Shown: positions 50,377-60,824, counted from the stretch's first letter. The stretch is 64,000 nt of DNA from Angustibacter sp. Root456 (GCF_001426435.1 NZ_LMER01000020.1:193824-257823); one strand, 5' to 3'. Made by a program: numbers and translations. The notes: generated by a model not told the origin, from the letters alone.

Positions 50377-51924
50377 ATGCACATGCGGCCGGCCTCCCCC
50401 AAGCACCGCGCCCCGCGTTCCGGCGGCACCGCCCGACAGCGGGGCCGGCACGTCAGCGACTACGGCGACGGGTTCGGGCGCTTCGCGGTCCTGGCCACGC
50501 TGGCGCTGCTGCCCGGCGCGGGCCTGGTCGCCACCGGCCGACGACGCCTCGGCGCGCTGCTGCTCCTGGTAGCCGGCGTGGGGCTGGCCGTGCTCGCCGC
50601 GGCGGCGCTGACCGGCGACGTCATCCAGCGCGCGCTCGCGGTCGCCGTCAGCCGGGGTCGCCTGCTCGCGATCGCCGCCGTCATCGTGGTGGTCGGCGTG
50701 GTGTGGTGCGCGACCATCCTCATCACCGCCTGGCGGGCGCGACCTCACCGCCCGACACCGTTCCAGGCCGTCGTCGGTCTGGTGCTGGTGGGCGCTCTGT
50801 GCAGCACCGTGGCCCTGCCCAGCGCGAAGGGCGCCCAGCTGGCGCTGGTGCAACGCGACCTCGTCGGGTCGCTGTTCGACGGCAGCACGCACTCGGCGAA
50901 GGGCGCCGCCAACCCGAACTCCAGGGCCCGCAACCCCTGGAAGGGCATCCCGCGGGTCAACCTGCTGCTGCTCGGCTCCGACTCCGGCTCCGACCGCACC
51001 GGCGTGCGCACCGACTCGATGATGGTGGTCAGCATCGACACCAAGACCGGCAACGCCACGCTCATCGGCCTGCCGCGCAACCTGCAGAACGTGCCGTTCC
51101 CCGAGTCGAACCCGCTGCACCAGCTGTGGCCGAACGGCTTCGACTGCGGCTCAGAGTGCCTGCTCAACGCCGTCTGGACCCAGGCGGTCCAGCACAAGGA
51201 CCTCTTCCCGGGCGACCCGAACCCGGGCCTCACGACCACCCGAGACGCCATCAGCGAGGTCACGGGCCTGTCGATCGACAACGTGGTCACCATCGACATC
51301 GCCGGCTTCCGCGAGCTCGTGGACGCCATGGGCGGCGTCGTCGTCAACGTCCACCAGAGGCTGCCCATCGGCGGCGGCAAGATCAGCGCCAGCGATCCGC
51401 GCCCGCGCCCGATCACGGGCTGGATCGAACCCGGCCGGCAGCGCCTGTTCGGCGAGCGGGCCATGTGGTTCGCGCGGTCTCGCTCGAGCACCGACGACTA
51501 CGACCGCATGCGCCGTCAGCGCTGCCTCGTCGGCGACCTCGTCAACCAGGTCAACCCGGTGCGTGTGCTCAACCGGTACGCGCAGCTGGCCGACGTGCTG
51601 AAGAACAACCTCACCACCGACATCCAGCAGGACGACCTGCAGGCCTGGGTGGTGCTGGCCGACCGGATGAAGAAGGCGCGGATCAACTCGCTGCCCCTGA
51701 CGAACAAGGTCATCAACAGCGCCAACCCCGACTTCGAGGCCATCCGCAGCTACGTCGCCGATGCCCTCGCGCCCAAGCGGGCGTCGTCGAAGTCGAAGTC
51801 CTCGAAGACCACGGCCAGCACTCCGGCTCCGACCACCCCGGCGCCGACCACCCCCGCAGCGACCACGCAGAAGCCTGGAGCCACCGACAGCAAGGAGGCG
51901 CAGAACCTCTCCGACGTCTGCTGA
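50377..51924 (+). CDS. LytR-CpsA-Psr (LCP) family protein
   Basis: A 515-residue membrane protein of the family that ligates wall glycopolymers to peptidoglycan. It has a basic N-terminus, about four helices (to about 160), and an LCP domain (about 185-385): NLLLLGSDSGSDRTGVRTDSMMVVSIDTKTGNATLIGLPRNL, INVVTIDIAGFRELVDAMGGVVVNV and ARSRSSTDDYDRMRRQRCLV. Arg residues for pyrophosphate binding are present. The Thr/Pro tail spans the wall. GAGGAG precedes ATG 50377 (alternative ATG 50383). Four N-terminal helices are more than the usual one. Confidence 0.92.
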   Translation: MHMRPASPKHRAPRSGGTARQRGRHVSDYGDGFGRFAVLATLALLPGAGLVATGRRRLGALLLLVAGVGLAVLAAAALTGDVIQRALAVAVSRGRLLAIAAVIVVVGVVWCATILITAWRARPHRPTPFQAVVGLVLVGALCSTVALPSAKGAQLALVQRDLVGSLFDGSTHSAKGAANPNSRARNPWKGIPRVNLLLLGSDSGSDRTGVRTDSMMVVSIDTKTGNATLIGLPRNLQNVPFPESNPLHQLWPNGFDCGSECLLNAVWTQAVQHKDLFPGDPNPGLTTTRDAISEVTGLSIDNVVTIDIAGFRELVDAMGGVVVNVHQRLPIGGGKISASDPRPRPITGWIEPGRQRLFGERAMWFARSRSSTDDYDRMRRQRCLVGDLVNQVNPVRVLNRYAQLADVLKNNLTTDIQQDDLQAWVVLADRMKKARINSLPLTNKVINSANPDFEAIRSYVADALAPKRASSKSKSSKTTASTPAPTTPAPTTPAATTQKPGATDSKEAQNLSDVC

Positions 51925-51942
51925 CGCCGGAGCGGCCGCGAC

Positions 51943-53580
<1,638 letters not shown>

Positions 53581-53644
53581 GGCCCGACTCTGCCACGGCG
53601 CGCCGCCGGACACGAGGCTTGCATCGCGCCAGGTCAGGCGGTAA

Positions 53645-55783
53645 GTGGGATTCCTTCAGCCGGTGGCCGCCAGTGCCGATCCAGTCCAGGTGACGAGTTC
53701 GACGACCCCGCGCCGGCAGCTGGCCTCGACGTGGCCGCCGGACGTCATCGACCTGCTCACCGAGGGCGTGGTGCTGCACGGCGCCGACGGCCGCGTCGAG
53801 CGCGCCAACCGCGCGGCTCACGACCTGCTCTCGCGCGACGACCTCGTCGGCGAGCAGGGCCTGGCGGTCTGGTCGTCCCTGCTCGGCCCCACGGGCCGAC
53901 CCGTCGGCGAGGTGGAGAACCCCCTGCGGGTCGCCCTGGTCACCGGACGCCCGGCGCAGCGCGTGGTGGGGGTGCGCGGCGTCGACGGCTCCGTGCGCTG
54001 GCTCACGGTGCGCGCCGTCCCCCTCCCCCAGCATGGCGTCGACGACGCCGCGGACGTCCTCGCACCCCGGGCCGTGGTGGCGGTGCTCACGCCGCCGGAC
54101 GACGACGCCGCCCTGGCCGCGCTGCGCGATCGCGACCACCTGCTGGGTGTCGCCCAGCGCATGGCCCGGCTCAGCGTGTGGCGCTACACCGTCGGCGCCC
54201 CCGGCGTGGAGTGGCTCGACGGTGACGACCGCGGCCTCGGCACCGACCAGCAGCGCACCCTGCAGCAGTATCTCGACGGGATCCACCCCGACGACCGCGC
54301 CGCCCACGACGAGCTCTTCGCGCGGCTGCTCAGCGAGCCCGGCGCGGACGAGGTCGACGTGCGGTACCGCTGGGAGGGCGGGTGGCGGCACTGGCACATG
54401 TGGGCCGAGTCGGTGGTCGGCGACGACGGCCAGGTCACCGGTCTGTGGGGCACCACCCAGGAGGTGACCGACCGGCGTGAGGCCGAGGCCGCCGTCCGCC
54501 GCCTCACCATGACCGACCCGCTCACCGGCCTGGCCAACCGCGCCCAGGCCGAGGACCGCCTGGCCGACCTGCTCGCTCACACCAGCACGGGCACCACGGG
54601 GTTGCTGCTGGTCGACGTCGACCGGTTCCACTCGGTGAACTCGCGCTACGGGCACCCCGTCGGTGACGCGCTGCTCGTGGCCGTCGGACGCCGGCTCGCG
54701 CACTGCACGGACTCGGACTGCACGCCGACCCGCCTCGGCGCGGACGAGTTCGGCCTGGTGCTCAGGCGCACCGATCCGGTGCGCGCTGAGCGGGCCGCCC
54801 GCGACCTGCACGCCCGGCTCAGCCAGCCCTACGACCTGCCGGGGGTGCGCGAGCCCGTGGTGGTGGGGTTCAGCGTGGGGGTCGTCGTGGCCCCGGCGTC
54901 CGGCCGGCTCACGCCGTCCGAGCTCTACCACCAGGCCGACCTGGCGGCGGCAGCGGCCAAGGCGTCCGGCGGCGACGACGTCGTCGTGTTCGACGGTGCG
55001 CTGCGGGCCCGCACGGTGACCCGCCTGGAGATGGAGGACCGGCTGCGGCTCGCCCTCAGCGACGGGTCGCTGCAGCCGCTCTACCAGCCACTGGTGTCGC
55101 TCGGCGCCGACGTCACAGGTGACCGGGTCACCGGCTGCGAGGCGCTCGCCCGGCTGAGCCGCGACGGCCGGCTGGTGCCACCGGTGGAGTTCATCGACGT
55201 GGCGGAGGAGACGGGGCTGATCGTCGACCTCGACGTCGCCGTGTTCGCCGAGGCCGTGCGGCAGGTGGCGACGACGCCACCGCACGCCGGCTTCGGGCTC
55301 GCCGTCAACCTCTCACCGCGCTCCCTGCAGGTGCCGGGGCTCGCCGACCGCGTGCGCGGCGTGCTGGGCTCGCGTGCCCGCTCGGGCACCGCGCTGCGGT
55401 TCGAGATCACCGAGAGCTGCCTGGCCGAGCCCACCTCGACGCTCGTCGAGAACCTGCGTGGCCTGCGCGAGCTGGGCGGCCGGATCGGGCTCGACGACTT
55501 CGGCACCGGCTACAGCGCGCTCAGCTACCTGCGGCGCTTCGACCTGGACTTCATGAAGATCGACCGCTCCTTCGTCGCCGACGTGTGCACCGACCGGCGA
55601 GCTGCCTCGATCGTGCAGGCGGTGATCGAGCTGGCGCACGCCCACGACCTCACCGTCGTGGCCGAGGGCGTCGAGACGGCGGAGCAGCTGGAGGCGTTGC
55701 GGCGCATGCGCTGCGACATGGTGCAGGGGTACCACCTGGGCCGGCCCATGCCCGCCGCCGACCTCATGCGCGTGGCCGCCTGA
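53645..55783 (+). CDS. PAS-GGDEF-EAL c-di-GMP signalling protein, degenerate GGDEF
   Basis: A 712-residue sensor/effector. Two PAS-like modules (about 35-125 and 160-280, the second ending GQVTGLWGTTQEVTDRREAEA) precede the GGDEF-fold domain (about 290-440), whose signature is RLGADEF (365-369) in place of GGDEF. The EAL domain (about 465-705) has CEALARL (near 499), NLSPRSL, FEITES, LDDFGTGYSALSYL and VVAEGVE, so the metal and catalytic residues look complete. Likely a phosphodiesterase with a regulatory GGDEF. Start GTG 53645 is not well supported. Confidence 0.88.
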   Translation: MGFLQPVAASADPVQVTSSTTPRRQLASTWPPDVIDLLTEGVVLHGADGRVERANRAAHDLLSRDDLVGEQGLAVWSSLLGPTGRPVGEVENPLRVALVTGRPAQRVVGVRGVDGSVRWLTVRAVPLPQHGVDDAADVLAPRAVVAVLTPPDDDAALAALRDRDHLLGVAQRMARLSVWRYTVGAPGVEWLDGDDRGLGTDQQRTLQQYLDGIHPDDRAAHDELFARLLSEPGADEVDVRYRWEGGWRHWHMWAESVVGDDGQVTGLWGTTQEVTDRREAEAAVRRLTMTDPLTGLANRAQAEDRLADLLAHTSTGTTGLLLVDVDRFHSVNSRYGHPVGDALLVAVGRRLAHCTDSDCTPTRLGADEFGLVLRRTDPVRAERAARDLHARLSQPYDLPGVREPVVVGFSVGVVVAPASGRLTPSELYHQADLAAAAAKASGGDDVVVFDGALRARTVTRLEMEDRLRLALSDGSLQPLYQPLVSLGADVTGDRVTGCEALARLSRDGRLVPPVEFIDVAEETGLIVDLDVAVFAEAVRQVATTPPHAGFGLAVNLSPRSLQVPGLADRVRGVLGSRARSGTALRFEITESCLAEPTSTLVENLRGLRELGGRIGLDDFGTGYSALSYLRRFDLDFMKIDRSFVADVCTDRRAASIVQAVIELAHAHDLTVVAEGVETAEQLEALRRMRCDMVQGYHLGRPMPAADLMRVAA

Positions 55784-55790
55784 CCTCCCG

Positions 55791-55835
55791 CCTCCTCGCC
55801 CACCCCCTCCTCGCCCACCCCCTCCTCGCCCACCC
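55791..55835 (+). repeat. Three perfect 15-bp tandem repeats
   Basis: CCTCCTCGCCCACCC is repeated three times without change right after the GGDEF/EAL stop. Confidence 0.9.
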
Positions 55836-55838
55836 CTT

Positions 55839-55900
55839 CCCGGCGTGATCATGCACGCCAGCGCCACCGGGTGCGCTGACGTGCATGATCACGGGCGGGG
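55839..55900. repeat. Inverted pair of REP-like elements (copies 3 and 4)
   Basis: CGTGATCATGCACGCCAGCG (from 55844) and its near-complement (to 55894) form an inverted repeat of about 20 bp with a 9-bp loop. Single copies are at 28692 and 35686. The arrangement resembles REPIN doublets of enterobacteria and pseudomonads. Confidence 0.8.
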
Positions 55901-55939
55901 TTGGAGGGGCGGGGCCGGGTTGGGAGGGGCGGGGCCGGG
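55901..55939 (+). repeat. Direct duplication of a 19/20-bp G-rich unit
   Basis: TTGG(G)AGGGGCGGGGCCGGG occurs twice in a row, next to the inverted REP pair. Confidence 0.75.
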
Positions 55940-55949
55940 AGGGGTGTCC

Positions 55950-57197
55950 TCAGGCGTCGGCGGCGGACAGCACCTCAGCCTCGTCGCGGCTGTGCGACGC
56001 CGGCTCGTGCTCGTCGACGTGAGCCAGCACGCGGCGTCCGGTCGACAGGACGACGACGCCCAGCGCCGTCGCGGCGGCGCCGACCCAGAAGGGCAGGTGC
56101 GGGCTCACCGACTCGCCCAGCTTGCCGGCCAGCCACGGTGCCACCGCACCTCCGCCGAACCGCACGAAGCTGTACGCCGCGCTGGCCGTGCCGCGCTCGA
56201 CCGGGGCGGCGAGCATGACGGCCTCGGTGATGAGGGTGTTGTTGATGCCGAGGAACGCGCCGGCCGCGATCACACCCACCACCAGCACCGGCCGGTGCTC
56301 GGTGAACAGCGCCATCACCGCGAGGTCGGCCGCGAACGCCACGAGCGCCGCCGAGATCACCGGCAGCGTGCCGAAGCGCCGCTGCAGCACCGGCGCCACG
56401 AACACCGACGTGACGGCCAGGCAGATGCCCCACCCGAAGAAGATGAAGCCGATGGCGTGCGGACCCATGCCCAGGGGGAAGGGCGTGTAGGCGAGCAGCG
56501 TGAAGAAGCCGAAGTTGTAGAGCAGCGCGGTGATGCCGACGGTGAGCAGGCTGCGGTGCCGCAGGGCCCGGAAGGGATCGAGCAGGCTCGTCGGTCGGGC
56601 CACCTTCGGTGTGGCCGGAAGGAACACCATGATCGACACGAAGGCGACGGCCATGAGCACCGCCACGCCGAAGAACGGGCCGCGCCACGAGATGTCGCCG
56701 AGGACGCCGCCCACGAGCGGACCCGTCGCGATCCCGATGCCGAGCGCCGCCTCGTACAAGATGATCGAGCTCGCGACGCCACCGCTGGCCGCACCCACGA
56801 TGGTCGCGAGCGCCGTCGCGATGAACAGGGCGTTACCCAGGCCCCACCCACCGCGGAAGCCGACGATCTGGCCCACCGTGCTGCTCGAGCCGGCCAAGGC
56901 GCTGAACACGACGATGATGGCCAGGCCGGCCAGCAGCGTGCGCTTGGCACCGAGCCGGCTCGAGACCGCGCCGGTGATGAGCATCGCCACGCCCATGACG
57001 GCCATGTAGCTGGTGAACAGCAGCGAGACCTGCGACGGCGAGGCGTCCAGCTGGTCGGCGATGGGCTTGAGGATCGGGTCGACCAGGCCGATGCCCATGA
57101 ACGCGATGACGCAGGCGAACGCCACCGCCCACACCGCGCGGGGCTGGTGCAGGATGCTGGGGCGTTCCAGCGTCTCGGTGGGCGGGGCGGCGGTCAT
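55950..57197 (-). CDS. MFS transporter (drug/solute efflux type)
   Basis: A 415-residue major facilitator with twelve predicted helices. FMGIGLVDPILKPIADQLDASPSQVSLLFTSYMAVMGVAMLITGAVSSRLGAKRTLLAG has the motif A region (GxxxDRxGxR variant), and GPLVGGVLGDISWRGPFFGVA is the DHA1 motif C region. Substrate unknown. ATG 57197 overlaps the stop of the marR gene (ATGA), so the regulator and transporter are translated together. Converges with the GGDEF-EAL gene. Confidence 0.9.
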   Translation of the reverse strand: MTAAPPTETLERPSILHQPRAVWAVAFACVIAFMGIGLVDPILKPIADQLDASPSQVSLLFTSYMAVMGVAMLITGAVSSRLGAKRTLLAGLAIIVVFSALAGSSSTVGQIVGFRGGWGLGNALFIATALATIVGAASGGVASSIILYEAALGIGIATGPLVGGVLGDISWRGPFFGVAVLMAVAFVSIMVFLPATPKVARPTSLLDPFRALRHRSLLTVGITALLYNFGFFTLLAYTPFPLGMGPHAIGFIFFGWGICLAVTSVFVAPVLQRRFGTLPVISAALVAFAADLAVMALFTEHRPVLVVGVIAAGAFLGINNTLITEAVMLAAPVERGTASAAYSFVRFGGGAVAPWLAGKLGESVSPHLPFWVGAAATALGVVVLSTGRRVLAHVDEHEPASHSRDEAEVLSAADA

Positions 57198-57658
57198 GCG
57201 TTCTCCTCGTCGGTGGGGTTGAGCGTGGGGGTGTGCTGGAGCACGGCCTTGAGGGCCTGGACGCCGTCGGCCAGCGCGGTGAGCTGGGCGGTGTCGAGGG
57301 TGGCCAGGCGCGGGGTGAGGGCCGAGGCGGCGTCGCGGCGGAACTGCAGCTGGGCGGCGCGGCCGGCGTCGGTGATGCGGATGCGCACGGCGCGGGCGTC
57401 GGTGGGGTCCGGCGTCCGCTCGACCCACCCGCGCTCCTCGAGCTTCTGCACGAGGTTGGTCGCGGTGGGTTGGGAGGTGCGGTCGGCTGCCGCGATGTCG
57501 CTGATGCGGGGCTCGCCGAGGTCGACGATGACGGCGAGCGCGCGGGCGAGGGCGCGCGGCACCGACGACGTGCTCTCGCGCGCCGCGAAGCGGATCAGGC
57601 GCGAGCTGACGGCGATGAGCTGGGCGCCCAGGTCGGCGAGGTCGGGTTCTGACGTCAC
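57194..57658 (-). CDS. MarR-family transcriptional regulator
   Basis: A 154-residue winged-helix regulator: PRISDIAAADRTSQPTATNLVQKLEERGWVERTPDPTDARAVRIRITDAG is the DNA-binding wing. Such regulators usually repress the adjacent exporter, here the MFS gene. I choose GTG 57658 (VTSEPDLADL) because the upstream TTG (57679) lies inside the 19-bp palindrome at 57670-57688 and the box TAATAC ends a few bases before GTG, giving a leaderless transcript. Without that reasoning the product would have 161 residues. Confidence 0.9.
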   Translation of the reverse strand: MTSEPDLADLGAQLIAVSSRLIRFAARESTSSVPRALARALAVIVDLGEPRISDIAAADRTSQPTATNLVQKLEERGWVERTPDPTDARAVRIRITDAGRAAQLQFRRDAASALTPRLATLDTAQLTALADGVQALKAVLQHTPTLNPTDEENA

Positions 57659-57669
57659 CGCAGGAGTAT

Positions 57670-57688
57670 TACATAGCAATCCTATGTA
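57670..57688. promoter_or_regulatory. MarR operator palindrome
   Basis: TACATAG and CTATGTA flank CAATC: a perfect 7-bp-arm palindrome overlapping the presumed -10 of the marR-MFS operon. Autorepression is the expected outcome. Confidence 0.75.
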
Positions 57689-57715
57689 GCGCTACTGGCG
57701 GCACTGCGGCAGCGG

Positions 57716-58795
57716 TCAGAGGCCGAACTGCTCCTCGAGCAGACGGACCATCAGCCAGGCGCCGTCCGTCCAGTTGGCCATCACCGTGCACGTCGTGGTC
57801 GTGGCCGGGTCGTGCGCGCTCACGAAGGAGACCCCGGCGTCGTAGCCCTCGAGCCACACTCCGTCGCCGCTCGCCCGCAGATGGAACCCCAGACCGAACC
57901 GCTGGTGCTCCTCTGGCCAGTCGCTGCGGGGGTCCAGCATGGCCGCGACGCTCGCCCGCGAGACGATCCGACCGGCGAACAGCGCCTTCCAGAACTCGGC
58001 CAGGTCGGCCGCGGTCGAGTACGCGCCACCGTCGCCGCTGCCGACCACGGGCAGGTGCAGCACGTTGGTGCGCAGACCGTGGCGGTGCAGGTAGCCGCGG
58101 GCTGCCCGGCCAGGCAGCTCGTCGGACCGGAGGAAGGCGGTGTCGACCATCCCCGCGGGTTCGCAGACCAGGGTGCGGACGAGCTCGTGGAAGGCCACGC
58201 CACTCGCTCGCTCGGCGAGCAGCGCCAGCACGACGTAGCCGCCGTTGTTGTACGCGAAGCGGGCGCCCGCGGCGAACGCCGTCTCGTGCCCCTCGAGCAC
58301 GGGCAGGTACTGCTCGGTGGAGTCGAGCTGGTGCACCGGCAGCGTCAGCACGTAGTCAGTGACCTCCAGGTCGTGCTCGTCGAGGTAGTCACCGATGCCC
58401 GAACGGAGCAGGTGCTCGACGGTGACGTCAGGGGCGATGAGCGCGAGGTCGTCGGCCAGCAGCGAGCGCGCCGTCGTCCCCAGATCGAGCAGCCCTCGCT
58501 CGAGCAGGCTCATCACGACCAGTGCCGTGAAACCCTTGGAACCACTCGCGATCGCCAGCTGCGTGTGCACCGTGTGGGGCACGTGGTGGGCGCGGTCCGC
58601 CCACCCGAAAGCCGAACACAGCTCGGTGCGGCCGGCGCGGTCGACGCGGACCACGCCGGAGAACCCGGTGCGCTCCGCCGTCTCGTCCACCGCGTCCGCG
58701 AGCGACCGCACAGGCCGAACCTCACCGCCCAGGCGCGCGCCGGCGACGGGATTTCGGCGGCTCGCCGGACGCTCGGTGCCACGAGTCGGCGCCAT
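57716..58795 (-). CDS. Serine hydrolase (class C beta-lactamase-like)
   Basis: A 359-residue esterase/DD-peptidase-fold protein. LAIASGSKGFTALVVMSLLERG holds the nucleophile in S-x-x-K; FAYNNGGYVVLALLAERASG has the YxN motif; the third motif, usually HxG, is unclear near WLEGYDAGVSFVS. No signal peptide is evident. ATG 58795 shares a base with the stop of the AlkA gene (TAATG), so the two are coupled. Substrate unknown. Confidence 0.88.
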   Translation of the reverse strand: MAPTRGTERPASRRNPVAGARLGGEVRPVRSLADAVDETAERTGFSGVVRVDRAGRTELCSAFGWADRAHHVPHTVHTQLAIASGSKGFTALVVMSLLERGLLDLGTTARSLLADDLALIAPDVTVEHLLRSGIGDYLDEHDLEVTDYVLTLPVHQLDSTEQYLPVLEGHETAFAAGARFAYNNGGYVVLALLAERASGVAFHELVRTLVCEPAGMVDTAFLRSDELPGRAARGYLHRHGLRTNVLHLPVVGSGDGGAYSTAADLAEFWKALFAGRIVSRASVAAMLDPRSDWPEEHQRFGLGFHLRASGDGVWLEGYDAGVSFVSAHDPATTTTCTVMANWTDGAWLMVRLLEEQFGL

Positions 58796-59694
58796 TACAG
58801 CGACAGGTACTCGGCCCAGAGGTGAACCATGGCGAGCGACCGGTACGGCGCCCAGCGGCGTCCGAGCTCGCGCACCGCCGCCGGTGAGCCGTCGCACCCG
58901 AGCCGCTCGACCGCCCGACGCACCGCGAGGTCCGTGGCCAGCAGGACGTCGCGGTCACCACGGGCCCGGAGGTCGAAGTAGTCGGCGGTCCAGGGCCCGA
59001 CGCCGGGCAGCGCCAGCAGCTGCTCGCGCGACGGCAGGGCAGACGGTAAGGCAGACGGTAGGGCCGTGGCCGCGACGAGCTCGGCCGCGGCGACGACGGC
59101 TCGGGCCCGGCTGCGCGGCATCCGCAGGGCCTGGGTGTCGGGTGGCAGCGTGGCCACTGCCTGCGGCGCGGGGAAGAGATGCGTGACACACGGCGTCGCC
59201 GCCACCAGCTCGGCGGGCAGCCGGTCGTCGACGGCCTTCACCAGCGCCGCGGTCACCGTGCGGGCACCAGCCACCGAGACCTGCTGCCCGACGACGGTGC
59301 GGACGAGGGTCTCCCACGGATCCGTCGTCCCCGGCACGTGCAGTCCCCGTCGCCGCTCGACCATCGGCCGCAGCCGGGGGTCCGCCGCCAGGGCGGACTC
59401 GGCGTCCTCGACGTCCGTATCGAGGGCGAGGGCGAGTCGCAGTCGTTGCAGCGCAACGCCTTCGTCGGCCGAATCGGTTAGGTGCAGCCGCACCTCAACA
59501 CCCGGCGTGCCCCCGTCGACGGCGGCCTGCACCGACGCCACGCCCGCACCACCGGGCAGGCGCAGGGACGTCGTCCAGCGGGTGCCGTCCCACGCCTCCA
59601 CGCCCGGCACGGCGTGCGCCGCGAGGAAGGCGAGCACGCGTCCGGTGTCGTGCCGACCGACCGCAGCGAGCCGATGGGTGCTCGATTCCACCAC
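58795..59694 (-). CDS. AlkA-type DNA-3-methyladenine glycosylase
   Basis: Base-excision repair glycosylase of 299 residues. The HhH-GPD domain has DPWETLVRTVVGQQVSVAGARTVTAALVKAV and LLALPGVGPWTADYFDLRARGDRDVLLATDLAVRRAVERLG, with the catalytic Asp in LATDLAV. The N-terminal domain (about 1-110) matches the AlkA-N fold. A tandem SALPSALPS insert (near 213-222) is unusual and coded by a repeat of GGCAGACGGTA type (59030-59070). First gene of a pair with the serine hydrolase. Confidence 0.9.
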   Translation of the reverse strand: MVESSTHRLAAVGRHDTGRVLAFLAAHAVPGVEAWDGTRWTTSLRLPGGAGVASVQAAVDGGTPGVEVRLHLTDSADEGVALQRLRLALALDTDVEDAESALAADPRLRPMVERRRGLHVPGTTDPWETLVRTVVGQQVSVAGARTVTAALVKAVDDRLPAELVAATPCVTHLFPAPQAVATLPPDTQALRMPRSRARAVVAAAELVAATALPSALPSALPSREQLLALPGVGPWTADYFDLRARGDRDVLLATDLAVRRAVERLGCDGSPAAVRELGRRWAPYRSLAMVHLWAEYLSL

Positions 59695-59728
59695 CCGGGC
59701 ACCGTAGCGGCGCGCCGCGTGGGCGGGC

Positions 59729-60235
59729 TCAGACCGTGGCGGGGAAGGAGACGCCGACGCCGCCGCGGGTCTGCGCGCCGTACCGCTCGATCTCGGCGGC
59801 CAGGTCGAGCGGGGCGGTCGTCATCGTGAGGTCGGGGGTGATGCGGTCGGCCGGCACGAGCCAGCTGACCTCGAACTCCAGGCCGTCGGGGTCCTTGGCG
59901 TAGAGCGCCTTCGTGGTGCCGTGGTCGGACGCCCCACCCAGGGCGCCCAACTCAGCCAGCCGGCCGGCGATGCGCTGGAGCTCCGCGAGCGTGTCGACCT
60001 CCCAGGCGAGGTGGTACAGCCCGACGCTCGAGCGGCCGGCCCCCGAGGGCGCAGCCGCCGAGCCCACCTCGAACAGGCCGAGGTCGTGGTCGTTCTGGCT
60101 CGCCGCCGCCTGCAGGAACGCGGCTCCGGACAGCTCGGCCTTGACCCGGAAGTCCAGGGCGTCGCGATAGAAGGCGACGCTGCGCTGGACGTCGCGCACG
60201 AAGAGCACGGCGTGGTTGAGGCGGGTGACGGGCAT
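59729..60235 (-). CDS. VOC-family (glyoxalase/dioxygenase-like) protein
   Basis: A 168-residue vicinal-oxygen-chelate protein. VTRLNHAVLFVRDVQRSVAFYRDALDFRVKAEL starts the first module; YHLAWEVDTLAEL and KALYAKDPDGLEFEVSWLVP the second. The His in LNHAVLFV, the His in YHLAWEV and the Glu in LEFEVSW form a metal site, close to catechol 2,3-dioxygenase-like proteins. Substrate unknown. A strong ribosome site (GGAGG) precedes ATG 60235. A palindromic operator lies just upstream. Confidence 0.88.
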   Translation of the reverse strand: MPVTRLNHAVLFVRDVQRSVAFYRDALDFRVKAELSGAAFLQAAASQNDHDLGLFEVGSAAAPSGAGRSSVGLYHLAWEVDTLAELQRIAGRLAELGALGGASDHGTTKALYAKDPDGLEFEVSWLVPADRITPDLTMTTAPLDLAAEIERYGAQTRGGVGVSFPATV

Positions 60236-60252
60236 AGCGGCCTCCAGAGGCT

Positions 60253-60270
60253 TAGTTGATGCTTCAACTA
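60253..60270. promoter_or_regulatory. Palindromic operator between VOC gene and tspO
   Basis: TAGTTGA-TGCT-TCAACTA is a perfect 7-bp-arm palindrome 18 bp from the VOC start and 75 bp from tspO. Similar sites are bound by MarR-type regulators. The cognate regulator is not in the window: the marR at 57194 has a different palindrome. Confidence 0.65.
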
Positions 60271-60344
60271 CTGTAGCGCACGTTCACCGCCGAGGGAACC
60301 GGTCACGACAGGTGAGATCGCCCGAGGCGTGCTCAGGTGGAGGG

Positions 60345-60824
60345 GTGAAGCCGCGCACTCTCGTCACCACGTCCGCCGCCGTCGCCGCCACAGCCGTCGC
60401 CGGCAGCATCGCCAGCCAGGACGTCGGCGGTCGCTGGTACCGCCGCCTCGACAAGCCCGCGTTCCAGCCGCCGGGCGCTGTCTTCCCCGTGGTGTGGACG
60501 GCGCTCTACACCGACATCGCGGTGACGACGGCCCTGGCCTCCGACCGGCTGCGCGAGCGCGGCGACAGCGAGCGCGCCCGCGCACTGCACCGCGCCCTGG
60601 GCGCCAACCTGGTGCTCAACGCCTCGTGGTCGTGGGTGTTCTTCCGGTTCCACCGCCTCGGCCCCGCGGTCGCCGTCGCCGGCGCGCTCGCCGCCAGCAG
60701 CGCCGACCTCACCCGGCGCGTCGGGGAGGCCGACCGCCGTGCGGGGGCCGCGCTGTCGCCGTACGCCGTCTGGACGGCGTTCGCCGCCGTGCTGTCTGCC
60801 GCCATCTGGCGGCGCAACCGCTGA
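60345..60824 (+). CDS. TspO/MBR family protein
   Basis: A 159-residue membrane protein with five predicted helices, related to the mitochondrial benzodiazepine receptor. WYRRLDKPAFQPPGAVFPVVWTALYTDIAVTTALA (LPPxxWxPPxxxFxxVW-type signature) and LNASWSWVFFRFHRLGPAVAVA are diagnostic; the family binds porphyrins and cholesterol-like ligands. GTG 60345 has GGTGGAGG 4 nt upstream; the longer frame is Arg-rich. Divergent from the VOC gene. Confidence 0.88.
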   Translation: MKPRTLVTTSAAVAATAVAGSIASQDVGGRWYRRLDKPAFQPPGAVFPVVWTALYTDIAVTTALASDRLRERGDSERARALHRALGANLVLNASWSWVFFRFHRLGPAVAVAGALAASSADLTRRVGEADRRAGAALSPYAVWTAFAAVLSAAIWRRNR

